Origin: JAJXUB01 sp047974805
Lineage (GTDB): Bacteria > Actinomycetota > Actinomycetes > Actinomycetales > Dermatophilaceae
Direction of reading: 5' to 3'
Assembly (NCBI GenBank): GCA_047974805.1
Contig: JBKECS010000049.1
Span: 1 to 58,388 of the forward strand
DNA: 58,388 nucleotides
Shown here: positions 17,472 to 24,697 of the stretch, one piece after another
Layout of the letters: each line of letters opens with the position of its first letter
How positions within the stretch are numbered: position 1 is the first letter of the stretch
The notes under the pieces: model-generated
Seen by the model: the letters and a program-made list of their open reading frames with translations, nothing else
The model's database searches: none
What the model was told of the DNA's origin: nothing
Made by a program: the position numbers and the translations under genes

Positions 17472-17560
17472 TGTGGCACCTGATTAATCACGCTGGGGAC
17501 GTGCAACTGGGGACATAAACAGGAGCGTTACCTGGGGGACATGTTTGGGGACATGAGGTA
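17452..17560 (-). repeat. five ATGTCCCCAG-like direct repeats, possible end of an IS21-type element
   Basis: On the minus strand, ATGTCCCCA or ACGTCCCCAG occurs five times in about 105 bp: near 17553, 17542, 17514, 17499 and 17464. Multiple short terminal repeats of this look (TGTCCCCAGTT, GGTGCCAC) are typical of IS21-family ends, recalled from memory. No transposase is present, so this may be a solo end left after deletion or an unrelated regulatory array. It abuts the truncated signal-peptide region of the metallopeptidase gene. Confidence 0.55.
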
Positions 17561-17643
17561 ACGCAACTACACAGGACAGGTTCCATCGGAACCGATTTCG
17601 ACTGTACTCCTATTTCTCGCCAATTGCACTGTCGCAGAAGGGT

Positions 17644-18138
17644 TCAGGACCCATCTATTGGGCTGACCAGGGCTGATGCAATTGCCGCGAGGCCCTCGCC
17701 ACGGCCGGTGAGGCCCAGCCCATCCGTCGTGGTCCCGCTGATTGCAACAGGAGCTTGCACTGCTGCCGATAGGGCCTCTTGGGCCTGATGACGGCGTGTT
17801 CCGATTCGTGGGCGATTGCCGATGACCTGGATGCTGACGTTGCCGATATCAAAGCCGGACGATCGGACCAATCTGGCGGTCTCAGCCAACAAGGTGACCC
17901 CCGATGCCCCGGCCAGCTCCGGGCGGTCGGTGCCAAAGTGATGGCCGAGGTCCCCGAGGCCAGCGGCGGAGAGGATGGCGTCGCAGGCGGCATGCGCCGC
18001 GACGTCAGCGTCTGAATGACCCGCCAACCCCCGCTCGCCAGGCCATTCCAACCCGGCGAGCCACAGGGGACGTCCGGCCCCCTCGGTGGCGTAGGCGTGC
18101 ACATCGACACCGATCCCAACGCGGGGCAAGCTCGTCAT
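17644..18138 (-). CDS. ispF: 2-C-methyl-D-erythritol 2,4-cyclodiphosphate synthase
   Basis: Forms the cyclic diphosphate in the MEP isoprenoid pathway as a trimer with zinc at the subunit interface. 164 residues, usual length. GVDVHAY supplies the zinc Asp and His (residues 9-12), GHSDADVAAHA the flexible loop and third zinc His, and TDGLGLTGRGEGLAA the CDP-binding tail. ATG 18138 follows a GGAGG ribosome site. The frame is open further up to 18288, but that stretch has no family similarity. The gene now starts divergently from the IspD-like gene at 18268, instead of following ispD in an operon as in mycobacteria. Confidence 0.95.
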   Translation of the reverse strand: MTSLPRVGIGVDVHAYATEGAGRPLWLAGLEWPGERGLAGHSDADVAAHAACDAILSAAGLGDLGHHFGTDRPELAGASGVTLLAETARLVRSSGFDIGNVSIQVIGNRPRIGTRRHQAQEALSAAVQAPVAISGTTTDGLGLTGRGEGLAAIASALVSPIDGS

Positions 18139-18254
18139 GAGGTCATCCTCCCGCGTATGTGGTCTTGCCGAGGACTTCCTGGCCGCAGAGTGGCGGCAAG
18201 CGGTGCGGAGGAAGGCCGTGATCGGAGACCATGAAGGCAGGCCGCGGCCGAGGC

Positions 18255-18260
18255 TAGAGT
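18255..18260 (+). promoter_or_regulatory. -10 element of the plus-strand IspD-like gene (leaderless type)
   Basis: TAGAGT, seven bases before GTG 18268. An alternative in-frame GTG at 18259 overlaps the hexamer itself and is therefore a less likely start. Confidence 0.5.
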
Positions 18261-18267
18261 GGCCGAC

Positions 18268-19008
18268 GTGCCCGCGTCTGCCCGTCAACGCCGTCCGGAC
18301 GAACCCACGGGGGGCGTCGCCCTCGTCGTCCTAGCCGCTGGAAGCAGCAGGCGGGCCGAAACCGAGACGAACAAGATCCTGCTTCCGCTGAAGGGCCGGC
18401 CGGTGATCGGCTGGACGTTTCAGTGGACCGCCGAGCTGCCTGATCTGGTGACCACCGTCGTCGTATGCCGGCCGGAGGACCGCGCCGCCATCGGCAGGGC
18501 AATCGCCGAGGAGTTCCCCGACCGCATGGTCGAGTTCGCACCTGGCGGCTCCACTCGGCACGGCTCGGAGTATGCCGCCCTGCGCATCCTGCGAGCCCGC
18601 ATCGCGAACGGTCAGATCGACACGGTGGCGATCCACGACTCAGCCCGTCCTCTTGCCTCGCCCCGACTATTCCGAGACGTTATCGCGGCCGCCCAACCCG
18701 ATGGCGGCGCCGTTCCCGCGATATCCCAGCACACCCTGGTGGCCGAGCGTGGAGTCCTCCCGATCGGGCATCTCGCTGCCGTGCAGACTCCTCAGGCCTT
18801 CGGCGCGAAGCTGCTGTTGGCGGCATATGATCAGGCCGACAAGGCGGGATTCGACGGAACCGACACCGCGGCGTGTTTCGAACACTATGGGGACCATCCT
18901 GTCCGTGCGGTCCCCGGCGATCCACGCAATGTCAAGCTCACCTTCCCCGGAGACCTATTCCTCCTCGCGCGGATCCTGGAGCGCAGCGGCGGGGACCTCG
19001 ACCGCTAG
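18268..19008 (+). CDS. IspD/TarI-family cytidylyltransferase paralog lacking the arm motifs
   Basis: 246 residues, IspD fold. Nucleotide-binding N-terminus VVLAAGSSRRAETETNKILL (AAGxxxR with following Lys), GGSTRHGSEYAALRIL, AIHDSARPLASP, VQTPQAFGAKLL, FEGTDTAA-type GFDGTDTAACFEHYG, and a C-terminal NVKLTFPGDL that supplies the Lys of the usual IKVTRPEDL. Missing are the D-T-x-K motif and the T-x-x-R of the dimer arm: the segment reads ISQHTLVAERGVLPIGHLAAV. It may thus be a diverged nucleotidyltransferase with another substrate, or depend on a partner. It is inserted on the opposite strand between ispF and a second IspD-like gene, 24 bp from the 3' end of the latter. Confidence 0.8.
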   Translation: MPASARQRRPDEPTGGVALVVLAAGSSRRAETETNKILLPLKGRPVIGWTFQWTAELPDLVTTVVVCRPEDRAAIGRAIAEEFPDRMVEFAPGGSTRHGSEYAALRILRARIANGQIDTVAIHDSARPLASPRLFRDVIAAAQPDGGAVPAISQHTLVAERGVLPIGHLAAVQTPQAFGAKLLLAAYDQADKAGFDGTDTAACFEHYGDHPVRAVPGDPRNVKLTFPGDLFLLARILERSGGDLDR

Positions 19009-19032
19009 GGAGGCGCGGCTCGACCACCGCGG

Positions 19033-19731
19033 TCAGTGTTCGGCGCCGGCTACATCGCGCAACGCCCGAAGGACGACGAGGCTCTGGGCGTCGTGGATTA
19101 CCCGGCCGATGGCCGGAGCCGTCACGTGCACCACCTCGGCATCCCGGGAAACAGCGCGGAGCAAGACGGCCAGTTCTGACCCGGTATGCCGACCGGCGCC
19201 TTCGCCTCGGGCCGAGATCGCCCCCGCGGGAACGATCACCGGAGAGAACAGATCCCGAAGCGATTCCCGGGGGACCGTCTGGTGGATCTGCCCCCCACGC
19301 ACCACCTTGATCGTGTCGGTCACCGGTCGGCTGAGCGCATGGACCTTCTCCGGCGCGGTTTCGACAAGGGCTAGCACCTCCCGCAACGTTGCCGCGGGCA
19401 GAAGCGGACACCCTGGGTCATGCACCACGAGATGCGTCACCGGCCCCAGGCTCAAACCGTGGACCAGGGCAGCGCGACACACGTCGACAATGCTGAGGCC
19501 TGAGGAACGAACGACAACGACGTCCCCATCGGTGAGGGACGACAGCCGTGGCGTGTCCACACCGGGCCCGGCCACCACGACAGTGGGCAGGCCCGCGCTC
19601 ACCAACGTCAGCAGTGCCCAATCAACAACGCGACGCCCCTCGAAGGTGACCTCGAGGGGCGCGTCGGCGGGTGTCGCAACCGCGTCACGCAGGACGGGGA
19701 GGACTCCCAAGGGCAGCATGGGCCGGTTCAC
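19033..19731 (-). CDS. degenerate IspD-like protein at the conserved carD-ispD position
   Basis: 232 residues. It occupies the place of ispD downstream of carD (33 bp gap) and is clearly IspD-like in the middle: HLVVHDPGCPLL (usual VHDAARP), SRPVTDTIKVVRGGQIHQTVPRESL, with the DTIK and TVxR motifs of the interlocking arm. But the N-terminal AAGxGxR...PK signature is absent (MNRPMLPLGVLPVLRDAVATP instead), QTPQ is replaced by FSPVIV, and the last catalytic Lys region reads IGRVIHDAQSL. Alone it should not bind CTP normally. It is therefore either a pseudo-enzyme or the arm-donating half of a heterodimer with the plus-strand paralog. GTG 19731 is the start. Confidence 0.75.
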   Translation of the reverse strand: MNRPMLPLGVLPVLRDAVATPADAPLEVTFEGRRVVDWALLTLVSAGLPTVVVAGPGVDTPRLSSLTDGDVVVVRSSGLSIVDVCRAALVHGLSLGPVTHLVVHDPGCPLLPAATLREVLALVETAPEKVHALSRPVTDTIKVVRGGQIHQTVPRESLRDLFSPVIVPAGAISARGEGAGRHTGSELAVLLRAVSRDAEVVHVTAPAIGRVIHDAQSLVVLRALRDVAGAEH

Positions 19732-19764
19732 GAGCGATCCACGCCGCGTGGTGTTTTCGTCGAG

Positions 19765-20247
19765 TCAGGAGGCCAGGACCTCGTCGAGGATCGACTCGGC
19801 CTTGTCCTCGTCCGTCTTTTCTGCCAGTGCCAATTCGGAGACGAGGATCTGGCGGGCCTTGGCCAGCATGCGCTTCTCGCCCGCTGACAGGCCCCGGTCC
19901 TTGTCCCGACGCCACAAGTCTCGAACGACCTCGGCCACTTTGATGACATCGCCGGAGGCGAGCTTTTCGAGATTTGCCTTGTACCGACGCGACCAGTTCG
20001 TCGGCTCCTCGACATAAGGCGCCCGCAGTACTTCAAACACTCGGTCGAGCCCCTCCTTACCAACTACATCTCGCACACCGATGTCCTCGCAGTTGTCTGC
20101 TGGAACCTCGATCGTGAGATCGCCCTGGGCAACCTTTAGCTTGAGGTAGATCTTCTCCTCGCCCTTGATCGTCCGCGTGTTGATTTCCTCGATCCGTGCC
20201 GCACCATGGTGGGGGTACACGACCGTTTCGCCGACCTTGAAGACCAT
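19765..20247 (-). CDS. carD: CarD-family RNA polymerase-binding regulator
   Basis: 160 residues. Binds the RNA polymerase beta subunit and stabilises open promoter complexes, especially at rRNA promoters. N-terminal Tudor-like RID domain (MVFKVGETVVYPHHGAARIEEI, to about 60) and an all-helical C-terminal DNA-binding domain containing NWSRRYKANLEKLASGD, with the conserved Trp that wedges at the -10 edge, VVRDLWRRDKDRGLSAGEKRML and KARQILVSELALA. This is full length and typical. The IspD-like gene follows 33 bp downstream, so the ancestral carD-ispD operon is kept in position. Confidence 0.97.
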   Translation of the reverse strand: MVFKVGETVVYPHHGAARIEEINTRTIKGEEKIYLKLKVAQGDLTIEVPADNCEDIGVRDVVGKEGLDRVFEVLRAPYVEEPTNWSRRYKANLEKLASGDVIKVAEVVRDLWRRDKDRGLSAGEKRMLAKARQILVSELALAEKTDEDKAESILDEVLAS

Positions 20248-20273
20248 ATGTTGTTAGCCCCTTTCGCCGATCA

Positions 20274-20302
20274 AGGATACCATGGCGCGTCCGACACCCC
20301 AA
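20274..20302 (-). promoter_or_regulatory. carD promoter
   Basis: On the minus strand TTGGGG (20302-20297), 17-bp spacer, TATCCT (20279-20274). The leader is about 20 nt and contains AAAGGGG before ATG 20247, so this gene is leadered, unlike many neighbours. Confidence 0.55.
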
Positions 20303-20481
20303 TCGGAGCTTCCTGCATATTCGCAGGTCAAAGGCCTAACGAAGGGTCCATTGACGGAACAGGGGACTTGACAGAACGAGGATTTTCTGGCTCGTGCACG
20401 AGCGCGGGCGCGCATACGTGTGGGTGACGGTCGTTACCTACGGTCATCGCGGACCGGCCACGACAACCCCGATCGGGCCGC

Positions 20482-20487
20482 TAGGCT
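20482..20487 (+). promoter_or_regulatory. -10 element of the lipoprotein gene (leaderless type)
   Basis: TAGGCT, seven bases before GTG 20495. It decides the start in favour of 20495 over an in-frame start at 20420. Confidence 0.5.
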
Positions 20488-20494
20488 AGCGCTC

Positions 20495-21001
20495 GTGACG
20501 ACACGAGGACCCCGCAGCGCCCGTCTTCGCGCTGCCACCGTTGCCCTGGCCATCGCTTCGACCGCATTCGTCGGCGGCTGCTCCATGCTCTCTCCCGTGC
20601 AGACCGACGCGAACTATCAGCCGGCAGACGGGGTTTCCGTTGACCTTGGCCCCGTGACCGTTCGCAACCTCGTCGTTGTCAGTGAGGCGAAGGATGCGCC
20701 GGGCACCTTGACCGGGAACATCGCCAACCCGACCGCCGAAGCGGTGACCGTCGAGTTCGCAGGGGCCAACGGCGCAAGTGCCTCCTACGAGATCCCCGCC
20801 CGGACGAGCAAGGACATGTCGGCATCGGGCAGCGAGGTCCCCCTAAACACCGTGCCGGTGGCCCCGGGCGACATGATGAACTTCACCGTGACCACGTCCG
20901 TGGCAGGCACCGCCACCGTCGATGTCCCGGTCCTTGGTGGCAACCAGTCCTATTACAAGACGCTCGTGCCGTCCGCGGCGCCAACGTCCAATCCCTCCTG
21001 A
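20495..21001 (+). CDS. small secreted lipoprotein
   Basis: 168 residues. Signal peptide with basic n-region (VTTRGPRSARLR), hydrophobic core (ATVALAIASTAF) and lipobox FVGGC, so it is diacylated and anchored on the outer face of the membrane. The mature part is a single beta-rich domain (VDLGPVTVRNLVVVSEAKD..., FTVTTSVAGTATVDVPVLGG) resembling the DUF461/copper-chaperone-like or Rv0526-type lipoproteins often found by regX3, but I cannot name a family. It is convergent with regX3. Confidence 0.75.
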   Translation: MTTRGPRSARLRAATVALAIASTAFVGGCSMLSPVQTDANYQPADGVSVDLGPVTVRNLVVVSEAKDAPGTLTGNIANPTAEAVTVEFAGANGASASYEIPARTSKDMSASGSEVPLNTVPVAPGDMMNFTVTTSVAGTATVDVPVLGGNQSYYKTLVPSAAPTSNPS

Positions 21002-21071
21002 CCGCTGCCCACCGACGCATCCATCACTGGCACCGGTCATCGTCGCAGCCGCAGTGCACTTTGATGACGTG

Positions 21072-21752
21072 CTACCCCTCGAATTTGTAGCCCAGCCCAC
21101 GAACCGTCACGATGTGCCGCGGACTGGCGGCATCCGTTTCGACCTTGGCGCGCAGGCGCTTGACGTGCACATCCAGCGTCTTGGTGTCCCCGACGTAGTC
21201 GCTACCCCAAACTCGGTCGATCAGTTGACCGCGGGTCAAGACTCGTCCGGCGTTGCGCAGGAACATCTCCAACAGCTCAAACTCCTTCAGGGGCAGCGCC
21301 ACCGGCTCGCCGCGCAACGTGACGACATGGCGTTCCACATCCATCCGGACCGGGCCTGCCTCTAGGGTGCTCGGCAGGAGGTCCTCGGGTCCAGCCAGCC
21401 GCCGCATCACCGCCTTGATCCGGGCCAACAGCTCCCGGGAGGAATACGGCTTGGTGACGTAGTCGTCGGCGCCGATCTCCAACCCGACCACCTTGTCGAC
21501 CTCGCTGTCCTTGGCGGTCAGCATGATGATCGGCAGGCTGGAACGCTGCCGGAGCGCGCGGCATACGTCCACACCCGACAGGCCGGGCAGCATGAGGTCA
21601 AGCAGGACCAGGTCCGCGCCATCGGCGTCGAATTGAGCCAAGGCGTCCGGTCCGGTCTCGGCGATGGTGACCTCATATCCTTCTTTGGACAACAGGTAGG
21701 CCAATGGCTCGGAGAAGGACGCCTCGTCCTCGACGAGAAGGATCCGGGTCAT
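21072..21752 (-). CDS. regX3: phosphate-responsive OmpR-family response regulator
   Basis: 226 residues. Receiver domain with acidic pair E9-D10, phospho-acceptor Asp52 (LVLLDLMLPG), Thr79 and Lys101 (VTKPYSS). Winged-helix DNA-binding domain (PLKEFELLEMFLRNAGRVLTRGQL, VWGSDYVGDTKTLDVHVKRLR). It is the partner of the overlapping SenX3 kinase gene (ATGA overlap, 4 bp). The SenX3-RegX3 system senses phosphate limitation and activates pst-type genes through GTTCACC direct repeats, which are present before pstS and phoU in this window. Confidence 0.95.
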   Translation of the reverse strand: MTRILLVEDEASFSEPLAYLLSKEGYEVTIAETGPDALAQFDADGADLVLLDLMLPGLSGVDVCRALRQRSSLPIIMLTAKDSEVDKVVGLEIGADDYVTKPYSSRELLARIKAVMRRLAGPEDLLPSTLEAGPVRMDVERHVVTLRGEPVALPLKEFELLEMFLRNAGRVLTRGQLIDRVWGSDYVGDTKTLDVHVKRLRAKVETDAASPRHIVTVRGLGYKFEG

Positions 21753-22927
21753 GTCGTTGCGGCTCCTTGCTCATGGGGTTCGCTGACGATCTCGTCGTCC
21801 ACCGGTGCAGCCGGCAGCCGCATCGTGAAGGTTGAGCCGCTGCCCTCCCGGCTCCACACGGTGACCGAGCCGCCGTGGTTCTCGCACACGTGCTTGACGA
21901 TGGACAGCCCCAATCCGGTCCCCCCGGTCTGCCGAGAACGTGCCGCATCCACCCGGTAGAAGCGTTCGAAAATCCGGGCACGGTCCTCCTCCGGTATGCC
22001 GATGCCTTGGTCGATCACGGCCACCTCGAGGAACTCCCCCGCACGAGCGGCGCTCACCGTCACGTTGGTATTCGGGTCGGAGTAAGCCACCGCATTCATG
22101 AGGAGGTTGCGCACCGCGGTGACAATGAGGTCGTGAGCGCCGAACATCAGCAGGTCAGGATCGGCGACGGCGGACACCGTGATCCCCTTGAGGTCGCCGG
22201 AGACTCGGGTGTGTTCGGCGGCCTCGGTGACCGCCCGTCCCAGATCGAGCAGCCGAGGCTCGCTGCCTACGTCGGCCGTCTGCAGCCGGGAGAGTTCGAC
22301 GATTTCGGAGATCAGGCGGGCCAAGCGGTCGGCCTCGATCTGCATACGGCTGGCGAACCTAGCGACCGCCTCAGGGTCATCCCGGGCGTCGAGCACCGCC
22401 TCCGCCAGCAGCGACAGCCCCCCGACGGGAGTCTTCAGCTCATGGCTGACGTTGGCGATGAAGTCACGGCGGACGGCGTCGACCTGACGGGCGTTGGTCA
22501 GATCGTCGACGAGGAGCAGGACATGTCGACCGTCCAGCGGGGCAACCCGGGCCCGCACCGGCAGCACGCCCTGAGAGCGCACCCCACGGGGCAGGTCGAG
22601 TTCCACGTCAACGATGTCCGGACCGCGGCGAACCTCCCGGACCAGCCCGCGCAGGTCGTCGTGTACCAAGTCGCCGCCACGCACCAGGCCGCGAGCGCTT
22701 GCTGCCGGGGAGGCACTCACGACGGTATCCGACGGATCGAGGACAACAGCAGCCGAGCTCAGCACGGACAAGACCGCGGGCACCCCCGAAGAAAGCGAAG
22801 GCGTCGGCGGTTCGGGCCGGTGTTCACTTCGTCGGGCAGCCAAAATGCCCCCAGCGCCCATGGCGATGCCGACGGCACCGCTGAGGATCGCAACGACCGA
22901 GGTGTCCACGCTTTCCAGCGTACGCAC
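21749..22927 (-). CDS. senX3: phosphate-sensing histidine kinase
   Basis: 392 residues. One or two N-terminal membrane helices (VVAILSGAVGIAMGAGGILA), a PAS-like sensor (about 50-145, VVLDPSDTVVSASPAA...), and a HisKA domain with phospho-acceptor His162 in NVSHELKTPVGGL. The HATPase domain shows NLLMNAVAYS (N box), VIDQGIGIPEEDRARIFERF (G1/F box) and GTGLGLSIVKHV (G2). GTG 22927 start. Divergent from phoU with 105 bp between, carrying a PHO-box-like pair. The organisation gpmA, phoU, senX3-regX3 is close to that of mycobacteria. Confidence 0.95.
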   Translation of the reverse strand: MRTLESVDTSVVAILSGAVGIAMGAGGILAARRSEHRPEPPTPSLSSGVPAVLSVLSSAAVVLDPSDTVVSASPAASARGLVRGGDLVHDDLRGLVREVRRGPDIVDVELDLPRGVRSQGVLPVRARVAPLDGRHVLLLVDDLTNARQVDAVRRDFIANVSHELKTPVGGLSLLAEAVLDARDDPEAVARFASRMQIEADRLARLISEIVELSRLQTADVGSEPRLLDLGRAVTEAAEHTRVSGDLKGITVSAVADPDLLMFGAHDLIVTAVRNLLMNAVAYSDPNTNVTVSAARAGEFLEVAVIDQGIGIPEEDRARIFERFYRVDAARSRQTGGTGLGLSIVKHVCENHGGSVTVWSREGSGSTFTMRLPAAPVDDEIVSEPHEQGAATT

Positions 22928-22982
22928 CTGTGGCAGGGGATCTTGACCAGCGAAGTCGCCAGCACCGGTCGGCGGACCTAAT

Positions 22983-23011
22983 GTTCACCTTGCCGCTGGA
23001 CGTCGTTCACC
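22983..23011. promoter_or_regulatory. PHO-box-like pair between senX3 and phoU
   Basis: GTTCACC at 22983-22989 and again at 23005-23011, 22 bp apart, which is two 11-bp PHO-box periods. The middle unit (about 22994) is degenerate. The downstream unit ends 11 bases before CAGGCT (23021-23026), a -10-like hexamer six bases before the phoU ATG. RegX3/PhoP-type regulation of the divergent pair is a reasonable inference. Confidence 0.6.
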
Positions 23012-23032
23012 TAGCGCTGACAGGCTGCAGCC

Positions 23033-23707
23033 ATGCGTGACGCCTTCCAGCAAGATCTCCGTACGATCACCGACGACCTGGTCGAGATGACGAGAATGAC
23101 CTCCTCGGCGATCGGGCGCGCCACAACAGCCCTCATGGACGCCGATGTTCATCTCGCCGAGGCTGTCATAGAGCACGATAGGGAGATCGATGCCCTCCGT
23201 GAACAGTTGGACAACTCATCGGTGGATCTCTTGGCGTTGCAGCAGCCCGTCGCCTCCGATCTGCGCGTGGTGGTCACCTCGATGCGGATGAGTTCCGACC
23301 TTGAGCGGATGGGGGACCTCGCCCGCCACGTCGCCAAGGTGGCGCGGTTGCGCTACCCGGAGTCCGCCGTGCCGGCGGAGTTGCGAGCCACGTTCCTCCA
23401 GATGGGCCAGATCGCTGAACGGATCGTCACCAAGGCCGGGTCCATCATCGCGGCCCGAGACGTCGCCGCGGCTGTCCAGCTGGAGAAGGACGACGACGAG
23501 ATGGACGCCCTGCATCGCGACCTGTATCGGCGCATACGGGGAGGAGATTACTCAAACGAGCAGGCGGTTGATCTGACCCTCCTCGGCCGCTATTACGAGC
23601 GCTTCGCCGACCATGCCGTATCCATCGCCGAACGAGTGGTCTACCTCGTCACCGGCTCCTACGAGCAGCCCGTCGAGGACGATCACTCCTCAGCGAGCCC
23701 GGCCTGA
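23033..23707 (+). CDS. phoU: phosphate transport system regulator PhoU
   Basis: 224 residues, all helical, two PhoU repeats with the usual conserved acidic patches (LMDADVHLAEAVIEHDREIDALREQLDN and the related second half with EKDDDEMDALHRDLY, only part quoted). ARHVAKVARLR and YYERFADHAVSIAERVVYL are typical. It bridges PstB and the SenX3-type kinase and signals phosphate sufficiency. Unlike in many bacteria it is not in the pst operon but divergent from senX3. Confidence 0.95.
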   Translation: MRDAFQQDLRTITDDLVEMTRMTSSAIGRATTALMDADVHLAEAVIEHDREIDALREQLDNSSVDLLALQQPVASDLRVVVTSMRMSSDLERMGDLARHVAKVARLRYPESAVPAELRATFLQMGQIAERIVTKAGSIIAARDVAAAVQLEKDDDEMDALHRDLYRRIRGGDYSNEQAVDLTLLGRYYERFADHAVSIAERVVYLVTGSYEQPVEDDHSSASPA

Positions 23708-23734
23708 GGCTGGCGGCGACAGCCCTCGGCGGCG

Positions 23735-24472
23735 CTACTTCTTGCCCTGGTTGGCCACCGCTGCCGCAGCGGCTGCTGCGGCTTCCGGGTCGAGGTACTC
23801 GCCGGCCTTGAGAGGCATGAAGTCTTCGCCCAGGGTGTAGACCAGCGGCTGACCCGTGGGGATGTTCAGTCCGGCGATGTTGGCGTCGCTGATCCCGTCG
23901 AGATGCTTCACCAGGGCACGCAGGCTGTTGCCGTGAGCGGTCACCAGAACTGTGTTGCCTCCACCGAGATCGGGGCAGATCGCATCGTCCCAGTAGGGCA
24001 TCAACCGCGGGATCACGTCGGCCAGGCACTCGGTCAGCGGCACTGGGACCCCGGCATACCTCGGATCCTTGGTTTGGTCGAACTCACTGCCGACCTCGAT
24101 CGGCGGTGGCGGAGTGTCGAAGCTGCGTCGCCACAGCATGAACTGCTCGTCGCCGTAGGTCTCCCTAGTCGACGCCTTGTCCAGTCCCTGCAGGGCCCCG
24201 TAGTGCCGCTCGTTCAATCGCCACGACCGGCGCACCGGAATCCAATGCCGGTCGCAGGCATCCAGGGCCAGGTTGGCTGTGGTGATCGCACGGCGCAACA
24301 CCGAGGTGTGCACCACATCCGGCAGCAACCCGTGCTCCAAGAGCAGGCCGCCCCCCGCCACGGCCTCGGCCCGTCCCTTGCCGGTCAGGTCCACATCGAC
24401 CCATCCGGTGAACAGGTTCTTCTGGTTCCAGATGGATTCCCCGTGACGCAGCAAGATAAGCGTGTATGCCAT
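23735..24472 (-). CDS. gpmA: 2,3-bisphosphoglycerate-dependent phosphoglycerate mutase
   Basis: Interconverts 3- and 2-phosphoglycerate in glycolysis. 245 residues from ATG 24472. Phosphohistidine motif LLRHGESIWN near the N-terminus, NERHYGALQGLDK, and second catalytic His in TAHGNSLRALVKHL. The tail carries an Ala-rich run (EAAAAAAAAVANQGKK). An alternative GTG three codons upstream exists. TATCGT seven bases before ATG 24472 favours the shorter form. Convergent with phoU. Confidence 0.96.
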   Translation of the reverse strand: MAYTLILLRHGESIWNQKNLFTGWVDVDLTGKGRAEAVAGGGLLLEHGLLPDVVHTSVLRRAITTANLALDACDRHWIPVRRSWRLNERHYGALQGLDKASTRETYGDEQFMLWRRSFDTPPPPIEVGSEFDQTKDPRYAGVPVPLTECLADVIPRLMPYWDDAICPDLGGGNTVLVTAHGNSLRALVKHLDGISDANIAGLNIPTGQPLVYTLGEDFMPLKAGEYLDPEAAAAAAAAVANQGKK

Positions 24473-24479
24473 GCCCTTC

Positions 24480-24485
24480 ACGATA
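24480..24485 (-). promoter_or_regulatory. -10 element of gpmA (leaderless type)
   Basis: TATCGT on the minus strand, seven bases before ATG 24472. Confidence 0.4.
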
Positions 24486-24615
24486 GTGCGGCCGACTCAT
24501 CGCAGGCGCAGGCTTCCACCACAAGGGGTCCATTCGTGCGCTGTCCGGCCACGTCGCCTTCTGGCCAGTCAATGGTGCCCCACCACTTCCCAGCTCCTGC
24601 CCCGCCACTTCGCAA

Positions 24616-24690
24616 GGGAACCCGGAACTTGGCAAAGGAAAGTTTCCCTTGCCAAGCTCCGGGTTCCCACCTGAGGCGTAAATCCGGAGG
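24616..24690 (-). repeat. dispersed repeat copy B: 24-nt conserved head plus stem-loop
   Basis: Minus-strand copy of the repeat at 12133. The head (24690-24667) is identical over 24 nt. The stem is longer: 26 bp with two mismatches (24616-24641 against 24643-24668), TTGCCAAG core. It begins seven bases after the stop codon of the YbjN-like gene, the same placement as copy A. The stem sequences of the two copies share the AAGGGAA / TTCCCTT core but differ elsewhere with changes on both sides. Confidence 0.9.
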
Positions 24691-24697
24691 TGGGGGG

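Noticed and set aside
18139..18288. N-terminal extension of ispF by 50 residues
   Set aside because: Arg/Ser/His-rich, no family similarity, and GGAGG directly precedes ATG 18138.
19033..19731. Simple annotation of this gene as ispD from its position after carD
   Set aside because: The CTP-binding loop, QTPQ and the terminal Lys motif are missing, so function as IspD on its own is doubtful.
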